This document shows positions 25,120-33,842 of a DNA stretch of 33,842 bases, one piece after another (the first letter of the stretch is position 1; each line of letters starts with the position of its first letter). Source of the stretch: Candidatus Hydrogenedentota bacterium (GTDB lineage Bacteria; Hydrogenedentota; Hydrogenedentia; Hydrogenedentales; SLHB01); NCBI GenBank assembly GCA_020849535.1, contig JADLGB010000144.1, positions 1 to 33,842 of the forward strand, read 5' to 3'. Position numbers and translations under genes: made by a program. The notes beneath the pieces are model-generated. The model had not been told where the DNA came from. It made no database searches and saw only the letters and a program-made list of their open reading frames with translations.

Positions 25120-25401
25120 CTAATTCGTCGGGTGTGCGGTGCACCAGCCCCGAACAGGGTTTCAGACCCGCACTATCGACGCAAGTCACTCTCAATACTT
25201 TGCTTGCACATGCACGCTCCCTGCTGGGTGGCGAGCCCAATCACCGCACGTCTCACCGCTGCGCGTGCGAAGGCCAACTCGCGTTCGGGCCGCGATACCC
25301 TCAGCGTGGCGTCGTTCTTGTAAGTCGCCCTCGCATTGGGTCACTCTGGACCCACGTGCTTCGTGTGGCGCCGTCAAAACGGGGGAAGGAGTTGTGACGC
25401 G
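25120..25401. other. Intergenic region between divergent genes; no feature seen beyond the promoter
   Basis: About 280 bp separate the efflux promoter from the rightward secreted-protein gene. Small open frames occur in all phases but none has a ribosome-binding site or family resemblance. No clear promoter, hairpin or repeat was identified for the rightward gene. Confidence 0.4.
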
Positions 25402-28308
25402 ATGATTGGGAGATTAAAGCTGCGGTGTGTCTTGTTCATTGCGCTTGCTGCGGGCGGGGTCCAGGCGCAAACGCCTGCTTCTTCGGGGCCCGACGGCACG
25501 CGGGCATTTCGGGTGTACGATCATTTGCTCGATCCCCGCGTCCATCCCGACTACACGCGCAGGCATGTGCAGCCCCCCTCGTGGGATACCTTCGGCAACC
25601 GCACCCATTTCGTCACGCTGCGCGGCTTTGGCATGCAGGAAAACACGATCGTGGGCTACACCGAGGAGATCGACAAGCACACGGTTACGCACAACCTGGG
25701 GGACGTCATTTGGCCTTCCTATCCCATCATTTTCGCCGATAACCTCAATGAACTAGCCAATGAGATCAAGAAACGCGACCTCTTCCTCTTCGATATCTGG
25801 GGCTACGTGCCGGGGTCGGGTCCGGGCGGCTACTGGCAGCAGTACAAGCCGTCGCCCGAGGTCTTCACCATGCTGGAGTCGACACTCGGCGAGCGCTGGC
25901 TTGGCATGGATGTGGGTGAACAGGATGGGCGCTACGTCGGCGGCTACGCGAACCAGATGTACCCGATCTCGGACGACAGCGTCGCGCAATACCTCAACTT
26001 CCAGCGCCACTTCGAAGCGATGTGCGACGAACTGGGCAACAAGATGTCCACATTAGTGTCGCTTAATTTCGGGCACTACTTCCTCAAGGAAGGGGTCTAC
26101 ACCTTCATCGGCGCGGAGACCGCCCAAGGCCTACCGAACGGCCAGGTGTACTACTCGTTCATCCGGGGCGCGGGGAAGCAGTATGGCGTGCCGTGGTTTG
26201 GCAACGCGTCGGTGTGGAACCGCTGGGGGTACAAGACCTACGGCGGCGAAGGCGAGGACCACGGAGCAACGAAGGGTACCAGCCTGAGTCTCTTGAAGCG
26301 GTTGCTGTACAGCCACATCCTCTATAACTGCATGTTTGCGGGCTTTGAATCGGGCTGGCTTAACGGAGACGAGCTGACCCCCATCGGACGTATCCAGCAG
26401 GCCGCGGTGGAGTGGTCCAAGACCCACGGCCAGCCCGGCGTCATGCTGACGCCGGTCGCGTTGATGACCGATTTCTACGCGGGATGGAGTTTTCCAAGAC
26501 ACCTGTACACGTCGGACGTCTTGCGGGTGTGGGGCAACGTTCCGTACGAACCCGGCGACTATCTCACGGATGGCGTGTTGAATCTCTTCTATCCCGGTTA
26601 CCAGGACTCATCGTTCTTCCACGATGAGACGGGATTCCTCACGCCCACGCCGTTTGGCGACAGCGTGGACTGTCTCCTCAGCGACGCGCAAAGCTGGGTA
26701 CTGGCGCAATATCCGGTGTTGATCATCGCGGGTGAACTTCGTGGCGACGCTGAGCTTCGCGACAAGCTGGAGGCGTACGTGAACGCAGGCGGTCACCTCG
26801 TGATCTCGGCGGGGAATATCGCCCCGCTCGGCGGAAGTCTTTGCGGCGTGAGCGTGTCAGGACCAATGTTCCACGTGGAGCGTTCCATCATCGCAGGGCC
26901 GGGGAATCAATCGAACCGCGACCACGATTTCGATTTGCTGCCACTGGCGTATCCGGCGGAGGCCACGGTGTTGCAGTCCTGCGAGATTGCCTCTGGCGAG
27001 ACGGTGCCCGCGGCGATTCGTCTGACGTGCGGACAAGGCCGGATAACCGTGCTTGCTTCTCCGTTCGGCATCGCGGCGAAGCCGGTCGAAGGCGCGATTC
27101 ACAACGACATCGATCGCGCGTACGCCACTCCCTATCCTTTGCTCACGCACGTGCGCGCGGTGCTGGAGGAGGCCGCAGCGGAGCAGTGTCTCTTCGAGTC
27201 GCCGGAAGGCCTGAGCCTGATCACCTGCCACAGGGCACCGGGCGAGTACACGCTGGGCCTGTGCAACAACGGCCTGACACCGAAGCCGTTTGCGATTGTG
27301 TCGCGGTGCGGGGCTATCGAATCGGTCGAGGAGCTGCCGCTGGATCAGTCGGAGAAGGCAGCGGTCGGCTACTTGCCCACGGGGCTGGACGGCACCGATG
27401 TGGGCGCAAGCAGCGACACCGTGATCGCGGGCGGCGACGTGCGTGTCTTCCGTGTACATGTGCGCGAGGAAGGCGTCGAATCAATGCCCGTGCCTTCTCC
27501 TCCGCCCCGGCCCGCGGGACGCATACTGCCACTGCGGCAGTGCGCTTCCATCAAGGAGGCGGTGTTGAGCCGGCCAACGTTTTTCGAACATCTCGACGGG
27601 GTGTCGGTGGATTGGCGATACCTGCGCGATCGGGACGCGGAAACTCTGGTGCGCGAAGCGGGCTGGATCGCGCGGCAAGGGCTGCACGTGTTTGTGGACT
27701 GCACGTCGGGCATCAATTTGTATCCGGATCTGCGCATGGTAAACAACGACCCGGAAGAATTCGCGGAGAGCATGGAGACCTTCCGGGGCTTGTTCGAAAA
27801 GATGACGAAACTGGGTGCAAAGGAACTCATCGTTTCGCTGCACCGGCATCCCGAGAACAACTTCACTGCCGAGCAGACCCGCCAATCGTTTGAAGAGACG
27901 TTGCGCACCCTTTGCGCAGAGGCAGACGCGCGCGGAATTACGGTGTTTCTGCGGACCACGCCCAAGACCGGGGAAAGCATCAACGGGATCGTGGCGATGG
28001 TCGACCGCGTCGCCGCGCCAAATCTTCGGTGGGCGGCATCCACGGCGATGCTCGTCGAACAAAAGGCCAATGCCGGTGATGTTGCCGCGCTGCTGAAAGA
28101 CAGGCCCGGCCTCTGGCTCGCAAGCCTACCCGCTCACGACGCAGCCGGCAAGGCGTGGACCATGAACGCTTCGCTCGCGGGGAATCCGGACAGTGCGCTT
28201 GCCGCCGAGTACATGGCCGCCGCACCTGGGGAGCCCATCCTGTTGGACAGCGTTTACGCAGACTGGGACGAGGAATACCGGGACGTACGTTGCGTCAAGG
28301 CGAAGTAG
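25402..28308 (+). CDS. Secreted glycosidase-like protein with degenerate isomerase-like C-terminal domain
   Basis: The 968-residue protein starts with a signal peptide (MIGRLKLRCVLFIALAAGGVQAQ). Residues about 60-420 look like a TIM-barrel glycoside hydrolase core rich in Trp, Tyr, Glu and Asp (DVIWPSYPIIF, WLGMDVGEQDGRYVGGYA, WFGNASVWNRWGYKTYGGEGED, NCMFAGFESGW). About 437-475 resembles the GATase-like trimerisation domain of GH42 enzymes (YPVLIIAGELRG, DKLEAYVNAGGHLVISAGN). About 723-968 is a sugar-isomerase-like barrel, but Arg851 stands where the metal-binding Glu is expected, and Ser880 and Met883 replace the Asp and His of the D-x-x-H motif. The tail is therefore probably non-catalytic. 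The substrate is unknown; a polysaccharide is likely. AAGGAG lies 11 bases before the ATG at 25402. Confidence 0.7.
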   Translation: MIGRLKLRCVLFIALAAGGVQAQTPASSGPDGTRAFRVYDHLLDPRVHPDYTRRHVQPPSWDTFGNRTHFVTLRGFGMQENTIVGYTEEIDKHTVTHNLGDVIWPSYPIIFADNLNELANEIKKRDLFLFDIWGYVPGSGPGGYWQQYKPSPEVFTMLESTLGERWLGMDVGEQDGRYVGGYANQMYPISDDSVAQYLNFQRHFEAMCDELGNKMSTLVSLNFGHYFLKEGVYTFIGAETAQGLPNGQVYYSFIRGAGKQYGVPWFGNASVWNRWGYKTYGGEGEDHGATKGTSLSLLKRLLYSHILYNCMFAGFESGWLNGDELTPIGRIQQAAVEWSKTHGQPGVMLTPVALMTDFYAGWSFPRHLYTSDVLRVWGNVPYEPGDYLTDGVLNLFYPGYQDSSFFHDETGFLTPTPFGDSVDCLLSDAQSWVLAQYPVLIIAGELRGDAELRDKLEAYVNAGGHLVISAGNIAPLGGSLCGVSVSGPMFHVERSIIAGPGNQSNRDHDFDLLPLAYPAEATVLQSCEIASGETVPAAIRLTCGQGRITVLASPFGIAAKPVEGAIHNDIDRAYATPYPLLTHVRAVLEEAAAEQCLFESPEGLSLITCHRAPGEYTLGLCNNGLTPKPFAIVSRCGAIESVEELPLDQSEKAAVGYLPTGLDGTDVGASSDTVIAGGDVRVFRVHVREEGVESMPVPSPPPRPAGRILPLRQCASIKEAVLSRPTFFEHLDGVSVDWRYLRDRDAETLVREAGWIARQGLHVFVDCTSGINLYPDLRMVNNDPEEFAESMETFRGLFEKMTKLGAKELIVSLHRHPENNFTAEQTRQSFEETLRTLCAEADARGITVFLRTTPKTGESINGIVAMVDRVAAPNLRWAASTAMLVEQKANAGDVAALLKDRPGLWLASLPAHDAAGKAWTMNASLAGNPDSALAAEYMAAAPGEPILLDSVYADWDEEYRDVRCVKAK

Positions 28309-28324
28309 CGAAGCAGAACGAAGC

Positions 28325-28359
28325 GGGGCGAATCCCGGGTATTCTCCGGGATTCGCCCC
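28325..28359. terminator. Bidirectional hairpin between convergent genes
   Basis: GGGGCGAATCCCGG and CCGGGATTCGCCCC form a perfect 14-bp stem with a 7-nt loop. It lies 16 bp after the stop of the rightward secreted-protein gene and 35 bp after the stop of the leftward anti-sigma gene. No T-run follows on either side, so it may be a weak intrinsic terminator or a 3' stabilising stem for both mRNAs. Confidence 0.55.
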
Positions 28360-28394
28360 TGACACGCGACCCGTAATCAGGGTCTGATGATGGG

Positions 28395-29738
28395 TCAAAT
28401 TCCGCCGTCGACTTGATAGATCCCGGCTGCGTTGTCGTTACGGACGGTCAGGTTGTGTTTCTTCACTTCTCCATTCTTCAGGCGGATTTCGTAGGGTACA
28501 AACCAGCCGGGGAACTGTCCTGATTGGAACGGCGTGCCGAGGCTGACAAGCTGGATGCCGCCAAGAGCTTCCTTGAAGTGTTGGGGAATCGGCGCTACGG
28601 GATAGAAGACCTGCACCGTGTTCCAATCTTCCCGGCCGCAGGCCTCGATGAATGCCCGGGCCGTTTCTTCTGGCGTCAGCTTCTGTACCTGTGCGGGGAC
28701 AGCGGTTTCGCCCTGCGAATCGTACCAGGAGACATCGTCCGGCAGCTCGAGGGCAAACAAGGTGCTGGGGAGTTCGGCGTTGTACTCGATGTTGACCGTC
28801 TCAAAGACCAGCACATCTTCGGCATCTGTATGAACGTAGACCTGCAATCCTTTCAACCACATCGTGTCAGCATCCAGCCGGTAGACGCGCAGGTTGTCGG
28901 AATCTGATATAGACTTGTTGAGAAGCCAATCGTTTGTGTAGTCGCCTTGCGCCAGGGCCTCGACGGAGACCAGCAATTCGCGCGAGCCGTCCGGCCCGGT
29001 CACTTCCTCGACCGTCACGGTGGAACCCTGTTCCTGGGCCAATTGCAGCTCGCTGTCAAGGATGTGCTCCACATCCATCAACGGTGCGAGCCAGCCGATG
29101 TGTCCTGCCGTAGGTGGAGCCTCCGAGGCCACGTTGCTCTTCTTAATCCACAACAGCGAGGTGTTGCCGTCGCAGACCACCACGCGGCCGGAAGTTTCCA
29201 CGCGCCACTGGGGCGGCTCCCCGAACCCTCTCCACAATTCAATGGGCACCATGTCCTGATCCAGCAGAATCAACTCGAAATTGTCGCCGGGAATCGTGCG
29301 CATTTGCGCTTCTATGTGGACGGACTTCAACCCTTGCATGGCATGCGCGGCGCGTCCGAGGACACCGAAGGCGGATAGCGGCTCCTTTCCGCCGGACTGA
29401 ATCAGCCAGTACCCAAACGACGCGGCCAGCAGAAGCGCCGCAGCGAGCGGCGCGGCGAAAAGCGGGCGCCACAGCCGCGCGCGGCGGCTGGTTCGACCCG
29501 CCGAACCCACTGAGGCCGCGGACTCCAATACTTCCTTCATCACAATCTCCTTGAGTGCGGGCGACGCGCCAATCCGGTGTTTCGGACGCACGCCCTCCAT
29601 CGCACGTTTCATCGTTGCAAATTCTTCCGTGCATTGCGGGCAGGCGTGGAGGTGAGCCATGAGCGCCTCGTGCTCCTGCGTATCGCACGCAACGTCGAGC
29701 AGGTCAACAAGATGTTTGCGAACAGCACGGCAGTTCAT
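28395..29738 (-). CDS. Transmembrane anti-sigma factor with LolA/RseB-like periplasmic domain
   Basis: The 447-residue partner of the ECF sigma factor begins with a zinc-binding anti-sigma (ZAS/zf-HC2) domain: His29-x3-Cys33-x2-Cys36 in MAHLHACPQC, preceded by Cys3 and Cys18. A TM helix lies at about 92-113 (PLFAAPLAAALLLAASFGYWLI). The outside part, about 125-345, resembles the LolA/RseB lipoprotein-binding fold (LKSVHIEAQMRTIPGDNFELIL, QWRVETSGRVVVCDGNTSLLWI, VYRLDADTMWLKGLQVY). A last domain, about 355-447, looks like a small NTF2/DUF4878-type fold (LTPEETARAFIEACGREDWN). RseA and RseB roles would thus be joined in one chain. AAAGGGAGAAG precedes the ATG, and the sigma gene's stop is two bases upstream, so translation is coupled. 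Confidence 0.82.
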   Translation of the reverse strand: MNCRAVRKHLVDLLDVACDTQEHEALMAHLHACPQCTEEFATMKRAMEGVRPKHRIGASPALKEIVMKEVLESAASVGSAGRTSRRARLWRPLFAAPLAAALLLAASFGYWLIQSGGKEPLSAFGVLGRAAHAMQGLKSVHIEAQMRTIPGDNFELILLDQDMVPIELWRGFGEPPQWRVETSGRVVVCDGNTSLLWIKKSNVASEAPPTAGHIGWLAPLMDVEHILDSELQLAQEQGSTVTVEEVTGPDGSRELLVSVEALAQGDYTNDWLLNKSISDSDNLRVYRLDADTMWLKGLQVYVHTDAEDVLVFETVNIEYNAELPSTLFALELPDDVSWYDSQGETAVPAQVQKLTPEETARAFIEACGREDWNTVQVFYPVAPIPQHFKEALGGIQLVSLGTPFQSGQFPGWFVPYEIRLKNGEVKKHNLTVRNDNAAGIYQVDGGI

Positions 29739-29740
29739 GG

Positions 29741-30340
29741 TTACTTCTCCCTTTCGAGTTCGAGGATCGCCCGGAGCTTTCTCAGCCCGTGGCGGAATCG
29801 TGACTTTGCGGTGCCCAGCGAACAGTGGAGTACTTCGGCGATCTCCGCGAAGCTGAGTTCATCGAGGATTCGCAGGCGCATCGCTTCCGCCTGTCGTCGT
29901 GGCAAGTGGGCCAGAAGGGTTTCAATTCGTTGGAGTTCATCGAGCGCGGCCGCGTTCTCGTCGGCCTGTGCACGAGGGTCGGCGATATTCTCGGCCATTG
30001 AGAGACTAAGGGGCAGGGCGGCCCGGCCTCTCTTCCGCAAGACATCGTTGCATGCGTTTGATGCCATGCGGTAGAGGTAGGAGGAAACGCGCGCTACATT
30101 GCCGCGCTCCTCCTGGTGCCGGTAGGCCCGCAGGAAGACCTCCTGAACGACTTCCTCCGCTTCGGAGCGGTTGCCGAGCTTGCGAAACGCGAACCAGACC
30201 AGCCGGTCCTGGAAGACATCCACAAACCGGCTGAATTCCTCGCGGGACCGGGGCCAAGCCCCTTCCCAGCGGTCCTGCCCCGCACTTGGCGTCACCTCAG
30301 GCTCCACGGCCACCCTTTCTGCGAACAATAGGCTCGACAT
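29741..30340 (-). CDS. ECF-family RNA polymerase sigma factor
   Basis: The 199-residue sigma factor has an N-terminal extension of about 33 residues. Region 2 is at about 38-102 (FVDVFQDRLVWFAFRKLGNRSEAEEVVQEVFLRAYRH, then VSSYLYRMASNACNDVLRKR), and region 4 at about 135-190 (LLAHLPRRQAEAMRLRILDELSFAEIAEVLHCSLGTAKSRFRHGLRKL). It redirects RNA polymerase when the membrane anti-sigma partner, encoded two bases downstream, releases it. The ATG at 30340 has TTGGAGGA about 10 bases upstream. A possible self-recognised promoter (GGATC-N17-CGTC) is at 30374-30399, fitting the autoregulation common to ECF operons. In contrast to the sigma fusion at 11676-14756, this is the two-gene layout. Confidence 0.93.
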   Translation of the reverse strand: MSSLLFAERVAVEPEVTPSAGQDRWEGAWPRSREEFSRFVDVFQDRLVWFAFRKLGNRSEAEEVVQEVFLRAYRHQEERGNVARVSSYLYRMASNACNDVLRKRGRAALPLSLSMAENIADPRAQADENAAALDELQRIETLLAHLPRRQAEAMRLRILDELSFAEIAEVLHCSLGTAKSRFRHGLRKLRAILELEREK

Positions 30341-30373
30341 TCCCGGGAGTCCTCCAACCTACCTGCTCAGTAA

Positions 30374-30399
30374 GACGCAGGCAAGAGGGGAAAAGATCC
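30374..30399 (-). promoter_or_regulatory. Candidate ECF-type promoter for the sigma/anti-sigma operon
   Basis: On the minus strand GGATC (30399-30395), 17 bp and CGTC (30377-30374) resemble the general ECF pattern GGAAC-N16/17-CGTC. It would start transcription near 30365, about 25 nt before the ATG. One base of the -35 differs from consensus. Confidence 0.3.
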
Positions 30400-30518
30400 A
30401 AACGGGGGTATCTGGCGCTGGTTGGGTCGGTGATGTCGGAAAGCGGGGCAAGAATGCCCGATTTCGGACGAGTGTGGACGGTGGCTGCGCTCCCCAACAA
30501 CGTTGAAGGCGGAGCAAA

Positions 30519-30594
30519 GTAGACGCGGCTTGTAGCCGCGTTTCTTCAATTCGATATACGAAGCCCAAGAAACGCGGTTACAAACCGCGTCTAC
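30519..30594. repeat. REP-like inverted hairpin pair (family B), GTAG-headed
   Basis: Two 28-nt arms (30519-30546 and 30567-30594) are inverted copies with two mismatches, 20 bp apart. Each starts with GTAG and folds into its own stem, ACGCGGCT-TGT-AGCCGCGT in the left arm. The two mismatches fall at matching positions of the stem (CTTGTAG versus TTTGTAA), so the right arm keeps its pairing. It has the same layout as family A at 3815-3899 but a different stem sequence. The rest of 30341-30664 shows no gene. Confidence 0.65.
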
Positions 30595-30664
30595 GAAGAA
30601 GCAACGACACGCATTGCGTATCGCTTCGCGGAGCGTTCGCGAAGGACGGCGCGTGGCGCAGGCC

Positions 30665-32062
30665 TTACCCCGGCAACTCCGTTCTCAGGTGCATGCTTTT
30701 GAGGCGGGTGAGTTGGTGGAAGCCATAGGGGGACAGGCTGCAGCCGCGGCCGGTGTCCTTCACGCCGGTCCAGGGGAGGGCCGGGTCGCAGTAGTCGCAG
30801 CGGTTCATGAAGAAGGTGCCGGTCTCGACGCGCTGGCCGATGCGGATGGCGCGGTCGACGTCGTTTGTCCAGATGGAGGCCGTGAGGCCGTAGAGGCTGT
30901 CGTTCATGTATTTGACGGCCTCTTCGTCGCCGGAGACGGGCGTGATGCCGATGACGGGTCCAAAGCTCTCGTCCTGCATGAGGGCGCAGCGTTGGGGCGC
31001 ATCGGCCACGACGGCGGGCGCGGCGAACCAGCCCTTGGCCGGTTTGCCGAATGACTTCGGGTCGAGCACGAGACGGCCGCCAGCATGCACGGCGTCTTCT
31101 AGTTGGCTCTCCAGAAACGATGGGGCGCTCTTCGACGCGAGCGGCCCGATGCTGGTCTTCGCGTCCACGGGATCGCCCAGGACGTATTCCTTGGTCTTGG
31201 CCACGTAGGCCTCGACGAAGCGGTCGTAGATTGACTTCTCCACGTAGACGCGCTCGATGGCGCAGCACGATTGCCCCGCGTTGTAGAAGGCGCCGTCGAC
31301 GCAGTTCTCCACGGCGAAATCGAAGGGCGCGTCCGCGCAGACGTAGGCGGGGTCTTTGCCGCCAAGTTCGAGTCCGATGTTGATGAAACGGTCCACCGCG
31401 CCGCGCACGATCTCGTGTCCGCCCTTGGTCGAGCCGGTGAAGGACACGTAGTCCACGCCGGGATGCTTCACGAAGGCATCGGCCACGGCATGGTCCGCGA
31501 CGACGTGTTGCACGAGGTTTTCGGGTGCGCCCGCCTTCTTGAACGCGTCTTCAAAGGCCTGGCCGCAGCGCGGCGTCTTGCTGGAGTGCTTGAGGATGAC
31601 CGCGTTGCCCGCGAGGACAGAGGGCACGACCACGTTCACGGCGATGAGCAGCGGATAGTTCCACGCGGCCACATCGAAGACGACGCCGAGGGGCTCGTGG
31701 CGGATGTAGCGGTTGAACTTCGGCAGGACCGGTGCCGGTTCGTCGGCCAAGACCTCCGGGGCTATGGACATCATGTGTTCGGCGCGCTCGACGAGGCGGT
31801 TGATCTCGCCCTTCGCCTGAGACAGCGGCTTGCCCATCTGCAGGGTGATGTCGGCGGCGACCTGGTCGCCCATGGCCTTGAAGGCCTCGACGAAGCGCTT
31901 GCACAACGCGAGGCGCTCATCCATGGGCGTGAAGCGCCAGCCTTCAAACGCCTTGCGGGCCCGCGCAACAACGGCATCCACCGCGCCCATGGCCAGTTGG
32001 GGGACCGTGAACGCCACTTCGCCGGTATATGGATTGACGACCTTCAATTCCGTGCTGCTCAT
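30665..32062 (-). CDS. NAD(P)-dependent aldehyde dehydrogenase
   Basis: The 465-residue cytoplasmic enzyme oxidises an aldehyde to its carboxylic acid. Catalytic residues are in place: Cys266 in NAGQSCCAIERVYV and Glu232 in GLELGGKDPAYV, spaced 34 residues as usual. The Rossmann/active-site landmarks VFDVAAWNYPLL (oxyanion Asn), LAGNAVILKHSSKTP (cofactor Lys) and VSFTGSTKGG are clear, as is the late DESFGPVIGITPV. The acid TP and SKTP around the cofactor pocket do not settle NAD versus NADP. The substrate could be succinate semialdehyde, lactaldehyde or another short aldehyde; the C-terminal CDYCDPALPWTGVKDTG is not diagnostic to me. GAAGGTG lies about six bases before the ATG at 32062; the longer frame upstream has no such site. 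It is a single-gene unit by spacing. Confidence 0.92.
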   Translation of the reverse strand: MSSTELKVVNPYTGEVAFTVPQLAMGAVDAVVARARKAFEGWRFTPMDERLALCKRFVEAFKAMGDQVAADITLQMGKPLSQAKGEINRLVERAEHMMSIAPEVLADEPAPVLPKFNRYIRHEPLGVVFDVAAWNYPLLIAVNVVVPSVLAGNAVILKHSSKTPRCGQAFEDAFKKAGAPENLVQHVVADHAVADAFVKHPGVDYVSFTGSTKGGHEIVRGAVDRFINIGLELGGKDPAYVCADAPFDFAVENCVDGAFYNAGQSCCAIERVYVEKSIYDRFVEAYVAKTKEYVLGDPVDAKTSIGPLASKSAPSFLESQLEDAVHAGGRLVLDPKSFGKPAKGWFAAPAVVADAPQRCALMQDESFGPVIGITPVSGDEEAVKYMNDSLYGLTASIWTNDVDRAIRIGQRVETGTFFMNRCDYCDPALPWTGVKDTGRGCSLSPYGFHQLTRLKSMHLRTELPG

Positions 32063-32173
32063 GGGGCACCTTCTATCGGTTTGCGGGGAGCCCGCGGTTT
32101 GACGTCCAAATGGGGACACGGTTCTCGGATGCACGCCGGGTAGCGTAGCATAGGCGGGGGGATCGGTACACGC

Positions 32174-32205
32174 AATCTGAGATCTCAGATTTGAGATCTC
32201 AGATT
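32174..32205. repeat. 18-bp palindrome with 14-bp tandem duplication
   Basis: AATCTGAGATCTCAGATT (32174-32191) is a perfect palindrome. The unit TGAGATCTCAGATT occurs twice in tandem (32178-32191 and 32192-32205), each holding the inner palindrome TGAGATCTCA. It sits 112 bp upstream of the aldehyde dehydrogenase start, in the 371-bp gap before ligA. It could be an operator pair or a dispersed repeat; nothing else was seen in the gap apart from the ligA promoter. Confidence 0.45.
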
Positions 32206-32418
32206 TCGGAATGGGCAAGCCGCAAGGCGAGGTCAGGACAAAGGCGAACTTGGTTGATACAGGCGCGAAGTTGGTCGGGACATGCGCGAAATCGATCAGG
32301 ACGTGGGTGTTATCGAGGACCCTGGTGGACCCCAGGGGCCGGGCGCCGCTATCATCCGCACACCAATCCCCACCAATATGACGAAAGCACCATGCAACGT
32401 GCGGGGCCGTTTAGGGAT

Positions 32419-33842
<1,424 letters not shown>

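Noticed and set aside
31271..32143. 290-codon frame opposite the aldehyde dehydrogenase
   Set aside because: It is antisense shadow of a gene with intact catalytic residues.
32178..32205. Tandem repeat considered as a CRISPR fragment
   Set aside because: There are only two units, directly abutting with no spacer, and no cas genes are nearby.

Overview
The window is high-GC bacterial DNA with a Gram-negative envelope. HldE makes the LPS heptose donor, and a tripartite RND pump spans an outer membrane. The paired DUF1549/DUF1553 haem protein and DUF1501 Tat protein, the heavily extended ECF sigma factor and the many short palindromic intergenic repeats point to a planctomycete-like lineage, with Hydrogenedentota or a relative most likely. 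That placement is an inference from gene content; there is no rRNA or tRNA here to test it.

Layout. 1-376 is repeat-rich and has no gene. 377-3671 holds a small membrane TPR protein, divergent hslV, a secreted small protein and hldE. 3815-3899 is a REP-like inverted pair whose inner arm supplies the stop codon of a large zinc-ribbon/TPR membrane protein (3896-6436). 6621-6792 is a MITE-like inverted repeat just upstream of the planctomycete-type pair DUF1549/1553 (6826-10065) and DUF1501 (10177-11661). 11676-14756 is a single protein that joins an ECF sigma factor, a transmembrane helix and about eight carboxypeptidase-regulatory-like beta-sandwich repeats. Next come an aldo/keto reductase, a tiny complete transcription unit for a 31-residue basic peptide (15832-15927), a sugar-phosphate isomerase-like gene and a second copy of the MITE-like repeat (17240-17527).

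17602-24980 is a leftward efflux operon, read in the order marR, membrane fusion protein, RND pump, outer-membrane factor, second marR. A strong promoter carrying two TTGC-N4-GCAA palindromes sits in front (25077-25119). 25402-28308 is a secreted glycosidase-like protein with a degenerate isomerase-like tail. 28395-30340 is a conventional ECF sigma/anti-sigma pair, although the anti-sigma factor carries a periplasmic LolA/RseB-like domain. An aldehyde dehydrogenase follows, and the window ends inside ligA, which appears to be transcribed without a leader.

No CRISPR array, tRNA, rRNA, transposase, prophage or plasmid gene was seen. The points most worth a second look are the sigma-TM-sensor fusion, the GTAG-headed hairpin pairs, the 31-codon transcription unit, the MarR-type operator pair and the ribosome-binding site buried in a hairpin at 6803-6821.
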